Positions 10,714 through 22,199 of a DNA stretch of 64,000 nucleotides are shown in pieces. The DNA is from Rosa chinensis. Its lineage: Eukaryota; Streptophyta; Magnoliopsida; Rosales; Rosaceae. The translations under genes were made by a program, and so were the position numbers. The DNA lies in the NCBI RefSeq assembly GCF_002994745.2, contig NC_037088.1, positions 45,686,911 through 45,750,910 of the forward strand, given 5' to 3'. How positions within the stretch are numbered: position 1 is the first letter of the stretch; the number at the start of each line of letters is the position of its first letter. Under the pieces are notes generated by a model, which ran no database searches, was not told the origin of the DNA, and was given only the letters and a program-made list of their open reading frames with translations.

Positions 10714-12295
10714 CTTTTTGGAGCCTTCTGGTACCTTTTTGCAACTCGGAGACAGCTTCGCTGTTGGTTATCCACGACCCATAAAATCATCCTTGATAGT
10801 CGAACTACTCTAGGTCCAGGATATATGACATATATGTGTGCAATGAATCCTAATGAAACCTATTATAATGATACTAAAATCTGGCTTTGGGATGAATTAT
10901 GCCCTTTGAAAGAAGCTGATCCAAAGGCGTTCGACGCTGGCATATATTTTTACGCTCTGCAATCTAATGTGGTTAGTCCATCGCATCCTCTCTTACAAAG
11001 AGTATTCCAGTCTTTTTGGTGGGCTCTACGAAATATGAGGTTTGCATCTATGCCACCCTACACATGTTTCTTTTATTTTTTGGAGAAAGATATTGAGTAT
11101 TCGTTTTCGTTTTTCAGTTCTTTTGGCTCAAATCTATGTAGCAGTATGGATACGTTGGAAATCTTATTTTCTGTTATGATATCTGCAACTGGCATGGCAC
11201 TGTTTTTAGTATATCTCAATGCAATGGTGCAGGTTTGTGTTCGATATCCTTTATATGTGTGTGTGTGTATCGAATTTAATCAAATTATGATCATCATGAT
11301 AAACTTATTATTTTTCATGTCATGGAAACATATATACAAAGGAGTCGAAAGAAAGGTCAAATAAGCGTATGTTGAAAGAGAAGAAGCAATTGATGAAACC
11401 AGATGTCGATCTGTGGTTATCTAAATACTACCCCTCCAAGGATAACGAAAAAATGGTGACCAGAGAGAAAAATGAAAATTTAAAGGCAGCGATCATGGAA
11501 AACATACACAAACTCAGAGAAAACAGTGATCTTGATGTGCAAAATATCCTTGGTATTCTTCCCATAAAAGACAAACAAAGCATCATGTCTTTTCTCTTCT
11601 CAGCTTCATTGAAGAAGGCAAGAACTTCCTCTTCCTCTACATATATAAGCTCAAAGTGCGTATGAGTACTTATAATACATGCTTATGTATTATTATTAGG
11701 TAATATATATGATTAATATGTGCAGGAGCCAGTGTTTCAAACCATACATAAAAAGGTGCTAAAAGCAATTTGTCAACATCTTGTGCCATTGACCTACACT
11801 GAAGATAGCTATATTGTCCAAGAAGGGAAACCACTTGGGAAGATGCTCCTATTCATTCAAGGCACTGCAGTAACCTACTCCCATGGTGAAACCAGCAGTG
11901 ACTCCTCAAGCAACAAGTGGCTTGAAAAAGGAGATTTTTATGGCGATGAACTCCTAAATTGGGCATTCAAATCTCCCTTGTTTTCTGACTTACCTATCTC
12001 GACTACGAATGTCGTCGCCCAAGAAAAGGTTGAAGCATTTGCTATTAGAGCCAAAGACTTGAAGAGTATTTGCTTTAAATTCTGGTGGCTTTTTAATAGA
12101 GAAGTAAATGCCTCTCAATTGGAGCAGTGGAAGCATTTGGCAGCATCTTCCATACAAACAACTTGGCGCCATCGTCAAGTAAAGATCCGTTTGGCAGCGT
12201 CTTATGTACAACCAAACAGTTGCCTCCATCATCGTGCAAAGCCTATAGGCCCAACTCACTGGAACAGAATTGTCGTAGATGAATGCATACATTAG
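10714..12295 (+). CDS. Truncated CNGC ion channel, 3' part only
   Basis: Encodes the C-terminal part of a plant cyclic-nucleotide-gated cation channel (CNGC1-like). Proposed exons are 10714-11039, 11118-11232, 11342-11617 and 11726-12295, which join into about 428 codons without a stop. Exon 1 gives the end of S5 (FGAFWYLFATRRQLRCW) and the pore turret (GIYFYALQSNVV, FWWALRNM). Exon 2 gives the selectivity-filter segment (SSFGSNL) and S6. Exon 3 is the C-linker (LKEKKQLMKPDVDLWLSK). Exon 4 is the cyclic-nucleotide-binding domain with GKMLLFIQG and LEKGDFYGDELLNWAF, then an IQ motif (ASSIQTTWRHR). Introns 1 and 2 have GT-AG ends; intron 3 would start with GC (AAG/GCAAGA). S1-S4 and the N-terminus are absent. 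Family members are near 700 residues, so a voltage-sensing channel cannot form. It is probably a relic despite the clean frame. Confidence 0.8.
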
Positions 12296-12549
12296 CTTTT
12301 TGGGTTGAAGTACAATAAATATTTTATTTCGAGTTGAGTTTAACTATTTGTATAATTTTTTTGTTTTTTTTTTGTTTCATAACTATTTGTATAATAAATT
12401 ATCGATACTCATATAGTCTATTTCAGTTCATTATTGGGACGTCCATAAGGGCTGATCATTTTATCGCGAAAAGGCTGAAAAACCAGCTTGACCCGTCTCG
12501 AATTTAACTGGACGGTCGGGTCGCGTCACCTTAGAGAACAAATAGAGAG

Positions 12550-14051
12550 ATGGGTCGCCGTAAGGGTGCTGGGTGGTGGTTCAAGTCACACGCCCACCAC
12601 CCAGGGGCGGAGGGAAGTAGAAGGCTATATGGGCTCAAGCCTAGACAATATTTTGGGCCAAAAACTCTGAAGTGTGTGTGTGTGTGTGTGTGTGTCTACC
12701 TTCAATTAATTTTGAAATTCCATCAGAACCAGCCAACGTGGAATTTCAATCTGGGAGAGTGGAGGTGGTGGGTTTCCGTTTTTGATTCTTTGGGTTTTTG
12801 TGGTGGGTGTAATGCGATGAACGCCCAAAAGTTCCAAATCTTAGACTTTGTTCCTGCCTAGCTAGTCTCTCTCTAACTATGGCAAAGCGCGTCTACCAAG
12901 TCTGGAAAGGAAGTAATGTAAGCCTCTGTTTTTTTCTTAGGGCTCAAATTTGGATCTTATACCGGAATTTCATTTGGATTTGTTGGGTTTCGGAGAATAT
13001 TAGTGGGGTTTTGTGGATTTAAGTGGTTTTTGTTTAGGGTACAGTGGGGAATTGGGTGAAATTAGGTTTTTTCTTTTTGAAGTTTCCATTAAGTTTTTGC
13101 TTGGTTGCATATTGTGGATTTCAAGAAAGTTTTGAAGTTTGGGGAAGTTCATAGAGTTTGGGTGGTATTGGTTTTTGGGTCTGTTTGTTTGTTTCTCTTA
13201 CTACTTACACTCTTATGGGCATTCGTCATGAGCCCGTGAGTCCATGATGTCCGGCAACGACCCCGAGCTGCGCCGGTAATTTGGGGTTTTAAGTTCGATT
13301 TGGGGATCACAGATTCACTGATTCAGAGAAACTCTATCTTTCATCTTCATGGAGATTTAAATTCCGATTTGGGAAATTAGAGTTGCTTTTTGTTTGTTTA
13401 ATTGTTTGTTTGTTAGATTGTGGGCAGTGGTGGATTTTGATTACAGGACTTGACCTTTTGTGTTTTGGATCTTCGTTGTTCTTGCTGCTTTATATATTCT
13501 CATATCTAGGTTTCAACTTTCAAGGTTAGCACAACTTTTGGAATTATTCTGTTTAGGTTCATATCTTTCATGATATATCGCATTGGCTTGAAGCTGTGAG
13601 TATATACCCATGCACTTCTATACATTCAATTTTGTGTAGAAAGCTATGAGCTGTTATCATTGTACCAAAAAAAAAATCTATAGAGAAATTAGTCTAATTT
13701 AATTGATTGTCTAATTAGCCTAGACAGGTTTTGGATCCTGGATCCGCCACTGCCACCACCACAAGAGTCCAGTCCGCTTTCGCTCCCTTGACTTCGGCAA
13801 GCAAACCAGGGCGTCGTGGATGATCTCGGTTGCGGAGCCCCGCTTTCTCGCTTCAACTTCCCTCATCCTTTCCGGTACAAAAAGCAGAACGAGCTCTTCA
13901 TCGCCGCCGAGGGGATTTACACCGATCAGGTCATTTATTGCGGTAAAAGGTCAATCTTCTCGTCGGCAGCGTTTTTCCGATTAGATCTATTCCCGAGGGA
14001 GCCGTCGTCTGCAACGTAGAGCACCACGTTGGCGACCGTGGAACTCTCCTT
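12550..14051 (+). pseudogene. Ribosomal protein uL2 (RPL8) pseudogene fragment
   Basis: Two pieces flank a transposon. The 5' piece (12550-12601) starts at an ATG and reads RKGAGWWFKSHAHH, close to the uL2 N-terminus. The 3' piece (13761-14051) contains [47 protein letters not shown] and, after a frameshift, [21 protein letters not shown], all uL2 landmarks in the right order. About half of the roughly 260-residue protein is represented. Codons near the start and in the middle are deleted and frames shift, so it is dead. No intron interrupts the conserved run, so a processed origin is possible, but no poly(A) tail or TSD was found. Confidence 0.85.
12594..13760. mobile_element. Non-autonomous hAT-type element inside uL2 pseudogene
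   Basis: The element (12602-13752, 1151 bp) begins CAGGGGCGGA and ends with the inverse of CAGTGGCGGA. It is flanked by a perfect 8-bp duplication CCACCACC (12594-12601, 13753-13760). An 8-bp TSD with short CAG...CTG termini is typical of hAT. Removing the element and one TSD rejoins the uL2 reading (HAHH then SPVRFRSLD). It contains a (TG)n run near 12674-12693 and no transposase. Confidence 0.85.
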
Positions 14052-14407
14052 GGGATTGGAGAATTGTGGGTTTGGAGGTACGAATTGTAGGGCAGGTGAG
14101 TTGGTTTGTTATCCAAGTAACATTGAGCGAGTTTTAAGTGGTGGCAGTGAGACTTTGAACAGCTTTGGTAGCAGTGAGATTGGGTTGTAGGTGGTTGCAC
14201 CGACTCTCTCTAAGTTCAAAACACCAAATCTGAAAAGAAAAAGAGAAAAAAAATTAAGAACAGTGTATCTGGGCCCGAAAGCTCAAAATTTTGGGCTTGA
14301 ATTGCTCCGGTCCTTGTTGAGACAAACTCTGTTTTGGGCCCGACCCGTTGTTTTTCTGTCCGGTCGTGGACCTAAGAAAAAGTATGTTGGGTCCGACCCA
14401 TGCCCAA

Positions 14408-15839
14408 CTCTTATTTATACAACTTATCTTACCCTGTTGGTTGAGTTTTGTTAGCTAATGTGCAAAACTATTGACTCACTTGAAGGAGCACGATAGAAAG
14501 AACTAATATATTCCCAAACAACTTGAGTAGATGTAATCGACTGTAACAAGTGTTCAGCTCATGACTCATAAAGTTTACGGTAGTTCCACGCTTTTACTAA
14601 AGGAAAAGGAAAGAGAAATTTGGACAAGTACACGGACGAAAAAATTCATCCCATATTCACATGAGCAATTGATGGCCATCAAGTTTTTACCAAGCCGCTA
14701 CCTATAGTAGGATTTCTTAAGCTCTGCCACTAGCGAACACCAATAGTCCCCATGAAGATTAGCCGCAAATAAAGCCGAAGAATCCCAAGTGACAACCACT
14801 AACCGTTAACCCCAACATACCCCCTTATAAACCACTGTGAGTTGTGAATATCGACAGTGAAGGCTAAAGAGAGAAGCAGGAGGCAATCAAGAGGAATTCT
14901 AGAGGTGACATCAAATGTGATTATCGAGTTTTCTCAATTATTTAAGTAAAAATCGCAAATTCTATTCAGGGATATTTTCACTAAATGATCTCTTTTTGCG
15001 TCATTTTATGTGATTCCTTGTGAGACTCACTTTTTTATCACATTTCGATATCTCCACCTTTTTGTTTTTAGGTCCGAATGTGTAAATCACTTATGTAAAT
15101 TTTTAGCCAGATTGATGATCATGAAGGCAATCATAATCGTGATTTACGTTTATAAACATGAATGGTTCAGATTGGATAAATTCGGTTCGTTCATTGATTT
15201 TAACTAATTTGGTACCTTTTTTTAACCATTTTAAAGGATCACTAGTAGCACTCACATTGAAATTTCAAATTAAACTTTTTTTATATACGAGCTAAGCTGA
15301 AACGAGTTGAAAATGGGGCAAGCTAATATATACTCGAGTTATGTTAAGTTGATTTATAACACTATTAAGGACAAAAGTAAAATAAGAAAATGGTCCATTT
15401 AATCCATGTATGAATCAAAATCGAGTTTTCCCGACGATATAAAGAGTTTGAAAGCACATCACTTTGTTAATTAAATCACTAGGCAAAAAGCTGTTCAAAA
15501 TCCACGGCCGACAAGTTGTTGAATTCTCCAATAATTCTGTTAAAGTACAGAGCCATGAAAATCATGATTACAAAATTGAGAAACTATGAACATTATTTAG
15601 GTGACGCCTTCAGCAGCAATCTTGGCCTCGATCATCAATTCACCAAAGAAGCATATAGCTAGTGGTCGTGGATGGAAGGGTATAGTGTCATCAATTACTC
15701 CTTAGTATGTATTAAGGTCGTCCTACAAAATTGAGTGCCAAAGTTGCGATGAAATGATTTAGACTTGTTAATCCCAAACTAATAAAACCACATACAATTT
15801 GGGACGTCTCGTCTTGTATCGTAGATGCTAATTAGTTAC
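14408..15839. other. AT-rich region with possible 3' gene remnant
   Basis: 14408-14690 matches the downstream flank of the second CNGC copy (about 31610-32100), so it belongs to that duplicated segment. Around 15595-15760 a block resembles 21716-21865. On the minus strand it reads as a short open tail (IEAKIAAEGVT then stop) that could be the end of a lost gene. No product is recognised. Confidence 0.4.
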
Positions 15840-18800
15840 CTTGGGCTTGATTTTTTTTTTTTTTGAGAATATAAGAGACCTTTATTGAACATAACCAAAG
15901 ATTACATATGGGAATGACCGGTGATGGACATGAACTCCCCACTCTCCTCCCTAAAAACTGAACCAGTTACGGGTCTGTCATCAAGAATGACTTCCATGAG
16001 CCAAAAGAGCCCAACCTCTAACCAACAATGTCGCCTAATCTCACAGGCTACAGATAATCCTGAGAATATCGATAACACCTCACAGAGAACCGCCATAAAA
16101 ACCAACGCCCTCTTCCACACCGTGTCCCAATAAAGCCAGACCACGTGCAAGAATCGTTTGTCAGCACATTGACCATAAGATAAAACCGAAAATAAAACAA
16201 CTCGTCCCCAGGAAAGACACCACCTCTATGGCACATCAATTTGACCCAACCCTCGCTCAACAGAGGAGGGGCCAACTATTGACCAAAAAAACCTAGCCAC
16301 CAACCTAACTGAAAACAAGACTCTAACCAACCTAACCAAAAACAAGACTCTAAACAATAATAGAGAAACGCTGCCACAGTACTCCTCTCCGTTGTCATCA
16401 GGAACCCGGCCGGCAGGCCACCACCACAATTCCATGTCTTCGAGCACCCCAAGTTGATGATACCATGTGGCAAGCCACATGTGAGCCCCCGAAAATTTTA
16501 TTTAATTTTTAGAAGGTAATTTTTCTCCAATAAGATTTTTCCGCAAGTTGATTTGAGTGAAGAAATTGACCTTGGAGGTTAATTCGGTGTCGAGACTTCG
16601 ACTTGGGCCTTACAATTTAAGTTTGGGCCAGAATCCTTCGTTTTGGGCCTAGTTCATTGAAGCGAACGATCGTCGAAGCAAATTTGAAAGGAAGGCAAAT
16701 TGAGCTGTAGTGAAGATTTGAATTTTTAATTTTAACAAAATTGAGTTTTGCGCCTAGGACAACGTTGAGAAATAAGTTAGGAAGTTTCTGACGAGAAACA
16801 AATAAAAGAAAGTTACAAGCCCAAAACCGAAAGCAATTAACTAGGAGAGTTTTGTAACTCGTCGCAAGGGCAAATTTGACTTTTCGCGCACATGAGTATA
16901 ATTAGGATACTTAGAATACCCTTGGATCCCAAAAACACTCTCTTCCTCTCACCCGGCCGAACTCTCTCTCTCCCCCCACGACCTCTCGCTCTCTCTCTCT
17001 CCCTTGTCTCTGCCATCACCTGAAAATCCCACCTCCGGCCACTACCTCTTGTCACCACCACTACCAATCGAACCCACATCCAACTCCGACCTAAACCCAG
17101 CAAGAATCACCGACATGCACAACCTCCAGCTACCGCATGCGACCACCACAGTTCCCGCCACCATGCCCGGCCGGGAAGGCTACTCCCGCTCACTTTCTCC
17201 ATTCACCGCCACCACCAACTGATTCAACAACCAAAAAAAAACCGACCCAGCACCGCCATGCAGCAGCTCTGGGCTCCGCACGCGACCACGACAGTCGCGA
17301 CACCACAACAACTCCTCCACTTTCTTCGATCTCCGACCACCCTAAGACTGCGCACCAGCATCAATCTCTTCGTCTTGGTGTCTCCATCACGTCCCCTACC
17401 TTCGTTCACCGAATTGTCAGCTATGGAGAGAGAATCGGCGCCAAGAAGCTTCGACTGCTCCGGCGGCTTCCTGGCGACTCCGGCCACCGATTGGACTGCT
17501 TGTGGTATGGAACTCACTCCCCGTGTCGTGCTCTACGTTTTAGTATAATTAGATTTTCGATTTGATCAAGTTTTGACAATTTCATTTCTGGGTTCATCTT
17601 GGTTCCATCGCTGTCTCGGATGCCGGCGACTCTTTCCGGCATTTCTGGGCTTGCTTGCTACATGGAAGAATATCCATTCTTTGTTCTCTACACGCTGGTG
17701 TACGTAATCTTTGAGTTCGACCAAGTTTTTGAAGAAGCTACGTTTGGGAACACTCGGCCTCCACCGAGGTTCTGTTTTCGTGACCTGTTCTGGTTTATCT
17801 TTCGACTCGGTTTTAGTACTGGAATGTGGATTGAGGCTTAGTTGTGTTGAACACATATTTGGCAAGGTTGGGAAATAATCGAGAAAAGTGGGAGGCTCCT
17901 GGTTGCTGTGTTCTTCGTCAGTAGCATTGATCCTGCAAATTGTACCACTGAAGGTAAAAATCGAAGTTATGTGCTTTGGTACTTTTCGACTGTTTGGATG
18001 AGTTATTAACCTGGTGTTATAACCTTGAATTGGAGATTTGGTTTATTGAATGTTGAGTATGCTTACTGTGAATCTGTGGTTGTGAGAATAATAAATTGGA
18101 TTGGAAATGGTGGTTTGAGATTGTTTTTGGTTCTGTGAGTAAATGTTTTGGTTAAGGTTTGCTAAGACATTTTGTTATGTTAATGGTCGTGAAGAGAATG
18201 ATTGTGGGTGTGCCGAAAGGTTGGAAGGTGTATCGGGTGCCCATAGTAAATTCGATAGAATTACTATGTGATGTGACATAGAAAGAAATTGATAAATGAG
18301 AATGGACCGTTAATGAAAATGATCGAGTTATGTTGTGAACAAGGTTAAGGAAAAATTGATAATGAAAATAATGGATTTTATTTAGTCAATTAAGATTCAT
18401 GAAACAAGGTCGTTCGAAGTACTCTAATGTACCATATCCCAAAATTAGTGTAGGAATGTAATGATTTGGGAATGGTGGTTGATGTTTAATTGCTTAAGGT
18501 TAAAAAGCTAAAGAAAGTGAGGTCAAATTGATTGATCAAAATTTTAACATGGAAAGAAGTGTGATCACTATATCCCGAATGAGCTTACTACGTTAAGTGA
18601 ATTGTTCGGGAATGGTTGCAATTAATTATTGGTTAGAGATAAGTTGGTAACTTATAAGGGAATTGAACAATATGAAATTATGAATTAATTTCTTATCGAT
18701 TATAGTTTTGTTAAAGGACTCGAGCGTGTGCACTTGGATTTGGACAAGGAATCGAAAGTCGGGAATGAACCCAAATGTGGACGAGCACTCCAATTCCAGG

Positions 18801-20060
18801 TAGGGTGAGCTGTCCCTTCCTTGTTAGAGGCTTTTCAGTATATGTAGAATGCTATACTATGATAGTATGTTGCCTGCAAGAACGTTTTTGGTTGTTCATT
18901 AGTCGATGCCTCGTGATATATGTGTTTTCAGAACTGATAATTGCTAATTACGAAAACCGAGGCTAGGCTTGCATGTTGAGATACTGTACCCTTGTATGTT
19001 TATACTTGTGACCTGAAAGTGAATGGGACCTAGACGCTTAGATTCCTAGGGATCCCACGGTGTCGATAACCGTGAACCTCCGGAGGGGGCTGTGCTCCTA
19101 TGTTTGTTGAGGAAAGATAAGTATAGACAGTGAACCAGTCATAGGAGACTCAGGGCCAGGAAATGGACACTTTCGCTACTTGTAGTCAGAAGTACTACAG
19201 AGTAGTTGGCCGGTTCTCGAATCCAGGACGAACCAGGTCGATCACCTATTTGTTTTATATTAGCCGGCAGGTAAGTATCTCGGAGCTCCAAATTGTGTGA
19301 AGCATACTGCATATGCTTTATAAAAGAAATAAATGTTTGTGGTTGCCTATTTTTAAAGTATTTTCGATAAACGTGCACAATATTATGTAGTAAATATTTT
19401 CGATTATTATTATTATCTTTTAAACCTAGCATGGTTGGGTTGGCCCCTACTGGGCATGCGAGGACGAAAGCTCACCCCTACAATAGTGTGCAGGTTTTGA
19501 GCATGTGGTCGGGGAGCGTATAGGAGTGGCACATGGCCCGGCTTGGCGTATTCCTCTTTGTCTTTACTAAAGTACGGTTTTGGGTCCATTATCAGATTTC
19601 GAAGTAACTTATTTATTTACTTTCTTACTAATTTATTTATTTATTTATTTCCTACTCGCTTACAAAAATTTCGGAAGACCCGTAACCCTGGGGCGCGTCT
19701 CCCATGCTTGTAGTTACTTAGTGATTTGTTTTATTTTCCAAATTGGGCTCCGATTGCAAGCCCAAAACACTTTGCCCATTTCAAATTCCGCTTTTAAAAA
19801 TGTGTTGTTTGGTTGCTAGAACGACTTGTCCAAGAAAGTGTTTTGTAAACCAACAGTCTGAACCTAAAAGGCCTTGCGATTTCGGGTTGATGAGTTATCG
19901 GGATGTCATTCGGGACATGTCGGTTCCTCATTGGCTCGGAGCCGTGGCCCTGTGGGACCCCCCTTTTGGGTCACCACACCACACCAATTCTATCACCGAG
20001 AAATCGGTGAAAAAATTACCTTACCGTGCCGCCGCCATGCCCACCATCTTGGGCTTGATT
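15840..20060 (-). mobile_element. Retroposon with 13-bp TSD, split by a solo LTR
   Basis: A T-run at about 15851-15864 is the poly(A) tail of a minus-strand retroposon. The 13-bp direct repeat CTTGGGCTTGATT occurs at 15840-15852 and again at 20048-20060, enclosing the whole unit. Subtracting the solo LTR and one of its TSDs leaves about 0.69 kb. Small open frames in 15902-16480 on the minus strand show no family signature. LINE-type target-primed insertion is inferred from tail plus TSD. Confidence 0.75.
16475..19983. repeat. Solo LTR of a chromovirus-like gypsy element
   Basis: Runs from TGTGAGCCCCCGAAAA (16480) to TTTTGGGTCACCACA (19978), flanked by CCACA at 16475-16479 and 19979-19983. 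The right end could also be 19973, because the motif repeats. The layout matches the LTRs near 48 and 59 kb: a CT-rich and then GC-rich first part (16930-17560), long AT-rich middle, possible splice donor (CCAG/GTAGGG near 18799) and a GTGCAG/GT acceptor-like site near 19493. No gag or pol lies between the ends, so a solo LTR of about 3.5 kb is the simplest reading. It is unusually long. Confidence 0.65.
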
Positions 20061-20309
20061 AATCCTTAGTAAACTAGATTAACTAATTAATTATTTTTTT
20101 AACAATAGATTAATAAATTAATTAGCAATATAAGGTTAGGTGAACCACTTTTTTGGAACCACCTGTATCTCTCGTTATGTGGCAGCTAATGTGTTACAAC
20201 CACGTCATTTAATGAAATTCTGTGATAGGTTGAACTTTTGGGCACATCAGCTGCCACCTAAGATGGGGTGCAAATGGTACCCATAAAAGTAGTTCACCTT
20301 GATAAGTAC

Positions 20310-20609
20310 TAAGAGCAACTTCAACAGCTTCCCCATATTTTGATGTTTATCTACTTTAGGGAAAATGAGCCTCCTTTCCTTCAACAGATTCCCTATAACT
20401 ATCCCTATTTTAGGGAAAGTGAGGAAAGAGAAAATCAAATTCCCTATATTTACAGCAATCTCTAAAATTTTAAGGAAGAATATGGAGATTTTAGAGATTG
20501 CTGTAAAATAGAGAATTTATTAGAGTTAGAAAAGGTAAAAATGCTAAAACTTTGACTTTTGCTTCCCTATTATACATAAATTATAGGGAAGCTATTGGAG
20601 TTACTCTAA
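20310..20609. mobile_element. Harbinger-type MITE
   Basis: 294-bp element (20313-20606) with terminal inverted repeats GAGCAACTTCAACAGCTTCCC and GAGTAACTCCAATAGCTTCCC (18 of 21 match), flanked by TAA on both sides. A 3-bp TAA/TTA TSD and GAGC termini fit PIF/Harbinger. It has no coding capacity. Confidence 0.85.
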
Positions 20610-22141
20610 ATAGAAAATTAATAACGTTTGCTGAGATGTTGTACCTCAAAAGTAAAAACACACATACACGCATTATCAGAGGTGAGCGAAATGTGGATCC
20701 GAGGTTATATATTAATGAAATAAGAATTGGCGATGACATGTTGATATTCTTGCTTCTTTCATTTTAGTTTTTTAAAATAGGAAATAGCAAATTGCATGTC
20801 TTTAATTTTTTATTTTATTTTATGTTTTTTTGTAAGTAAATGAGAAATTTTAAATGCAGATTGTGGAGGTGCTGGTAAATTTTTTTTTTTTGTTATATCA
20901 AGGGCCCTGATTTAAGTCAGTCATAACCAATTCCTTCCCCCCCCCCCCCCACAACACTGGATGGAGGTGCTGCTTGAAGGTCCTTAATCGTCAGATCAAG
21001 CGTGTAAGATATTTAATATAAGCAATAGGATTTCATTAGAACATGTGGAAACTTGTGGTTAGAAATTGAGCTCATTCTACTCATAATAATGGTAATTGCA
21101 TTAGGTTTAAGTTTTACGTTCTCCATTGTTTTTTTTTTTTTTCTGGCTGATTGAATAAACTTTTTATTGTAGGTTATGTAAATTTATTAGAATTAAGCTA
21201 CTTTTTCTGCTTTATTCTTGGGAAGAAAATTTTGATGAGGGGCTACTTGCTCTACTTGCTCTCCCTTATTTTTGGTACATACATTGGGTTCGCCCGTGTT
21301 AGGACCCACGGCCCATTTTCATGGTCAGTGTTGTTCTATAGGCCGTGTATATCTAGTCTTATCATGTGAGCGGAAGCCCACATTTAGTTTGAAATTGTAA
21401 GAAAACTCAGAATGTAAACTATTCTTGGAAATTAATCAGAAATCGACTCTATTTTCTGAGTCTTTTGCGGAGCTACAATGCTCATGTCTTGGAAATTAAA
21501 ATGTTGATACAGCTTAAAGGCATTAAAACCGGTACAGAATATACCCCAGAAATCAAAGACGTAGTTTTACCTCTAGTAAAAGGAGCTTAAAATACTCATG
21601 AATGGTGACAAACTGGGTACTTTGTTTCTCAGGTTGACATTATCACTAATCATGATTGAATATACGAGATCGACATGAATCATGATTGACAAAACTGAAA
21701 AACGACGTAGAATCGTATGTGACGCCTTCAGCATTCAGCAACCTAGGCCTGACCACAGAAGTTAGCGCACTGTGCGCTTAGTCGTGGATGCAAAGTTATG
21801 TAATCATTAATTTATTAGTTCCTCGGTTTCAGGTCGTCTTATTACATATAAGTGCCAAGTCGCAACGAACAGAACATTAAAAAAGCTATCAATCAATCGT
21901 CAGTTCCTCAGTATTATGGTTGAGGAAACTAATCCTCACTTTTAGAGAGAGAGAGAGAGAGAGTTGTTAAACTTGTATTTGCAGAGACTTTACTACCTTG
22001 AAGTAGGTGTAGTACTAAGACATGCATTTTCCTATATAAAGTATTGATAGAGGTCGTTCCAAATTTGATTTCAAAGAATAACAACAATATATTTGCATTA
22101 CATAGCTTAGCTGCTGTTGGATTTCGAAATACTAACTCAGC
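20610..22141. other. AT-rich spacer
   Basis: No gene recognised. It contains a C-run near 20936-20950, the block near 21716-21865 shared with 15595-15760, and a (GA)n microsatellite at about 21944-21963. At 22142 a CAGTGGCGGAGC-type hAT terminus begins, into which the CACTA element has inserted. Confidence 0.5.
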
Positions 22142-22199
22142 CAGTGGCGGAGCGAGAATTTTGAATTTACTGGGGCACAAATCACTACTAGCAAAATAA

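Larger units (their letters stand above)
12437..14407. other. About 2-kb insertion relative to the paralogous CNGC flank
   Basis: The 3' flank of this CNGC copy matches the 3' flank of the second copy (around 31590-31640) on both sides of this segment, but the segment is absent from the second copy. It contains the uL2 pseudogene and the hAT element, with GC-rich edges. No clear TSD was found, so the mechanism of arrival is open. Confidence 0.5.

Noticed and set aside
17004..17565. Pro/Ser/Thr-rich open frames on the plus strand
   Set aside because: Equivalent to the CT-rich, GC-rich leader found in the other large LTRs; compositional.
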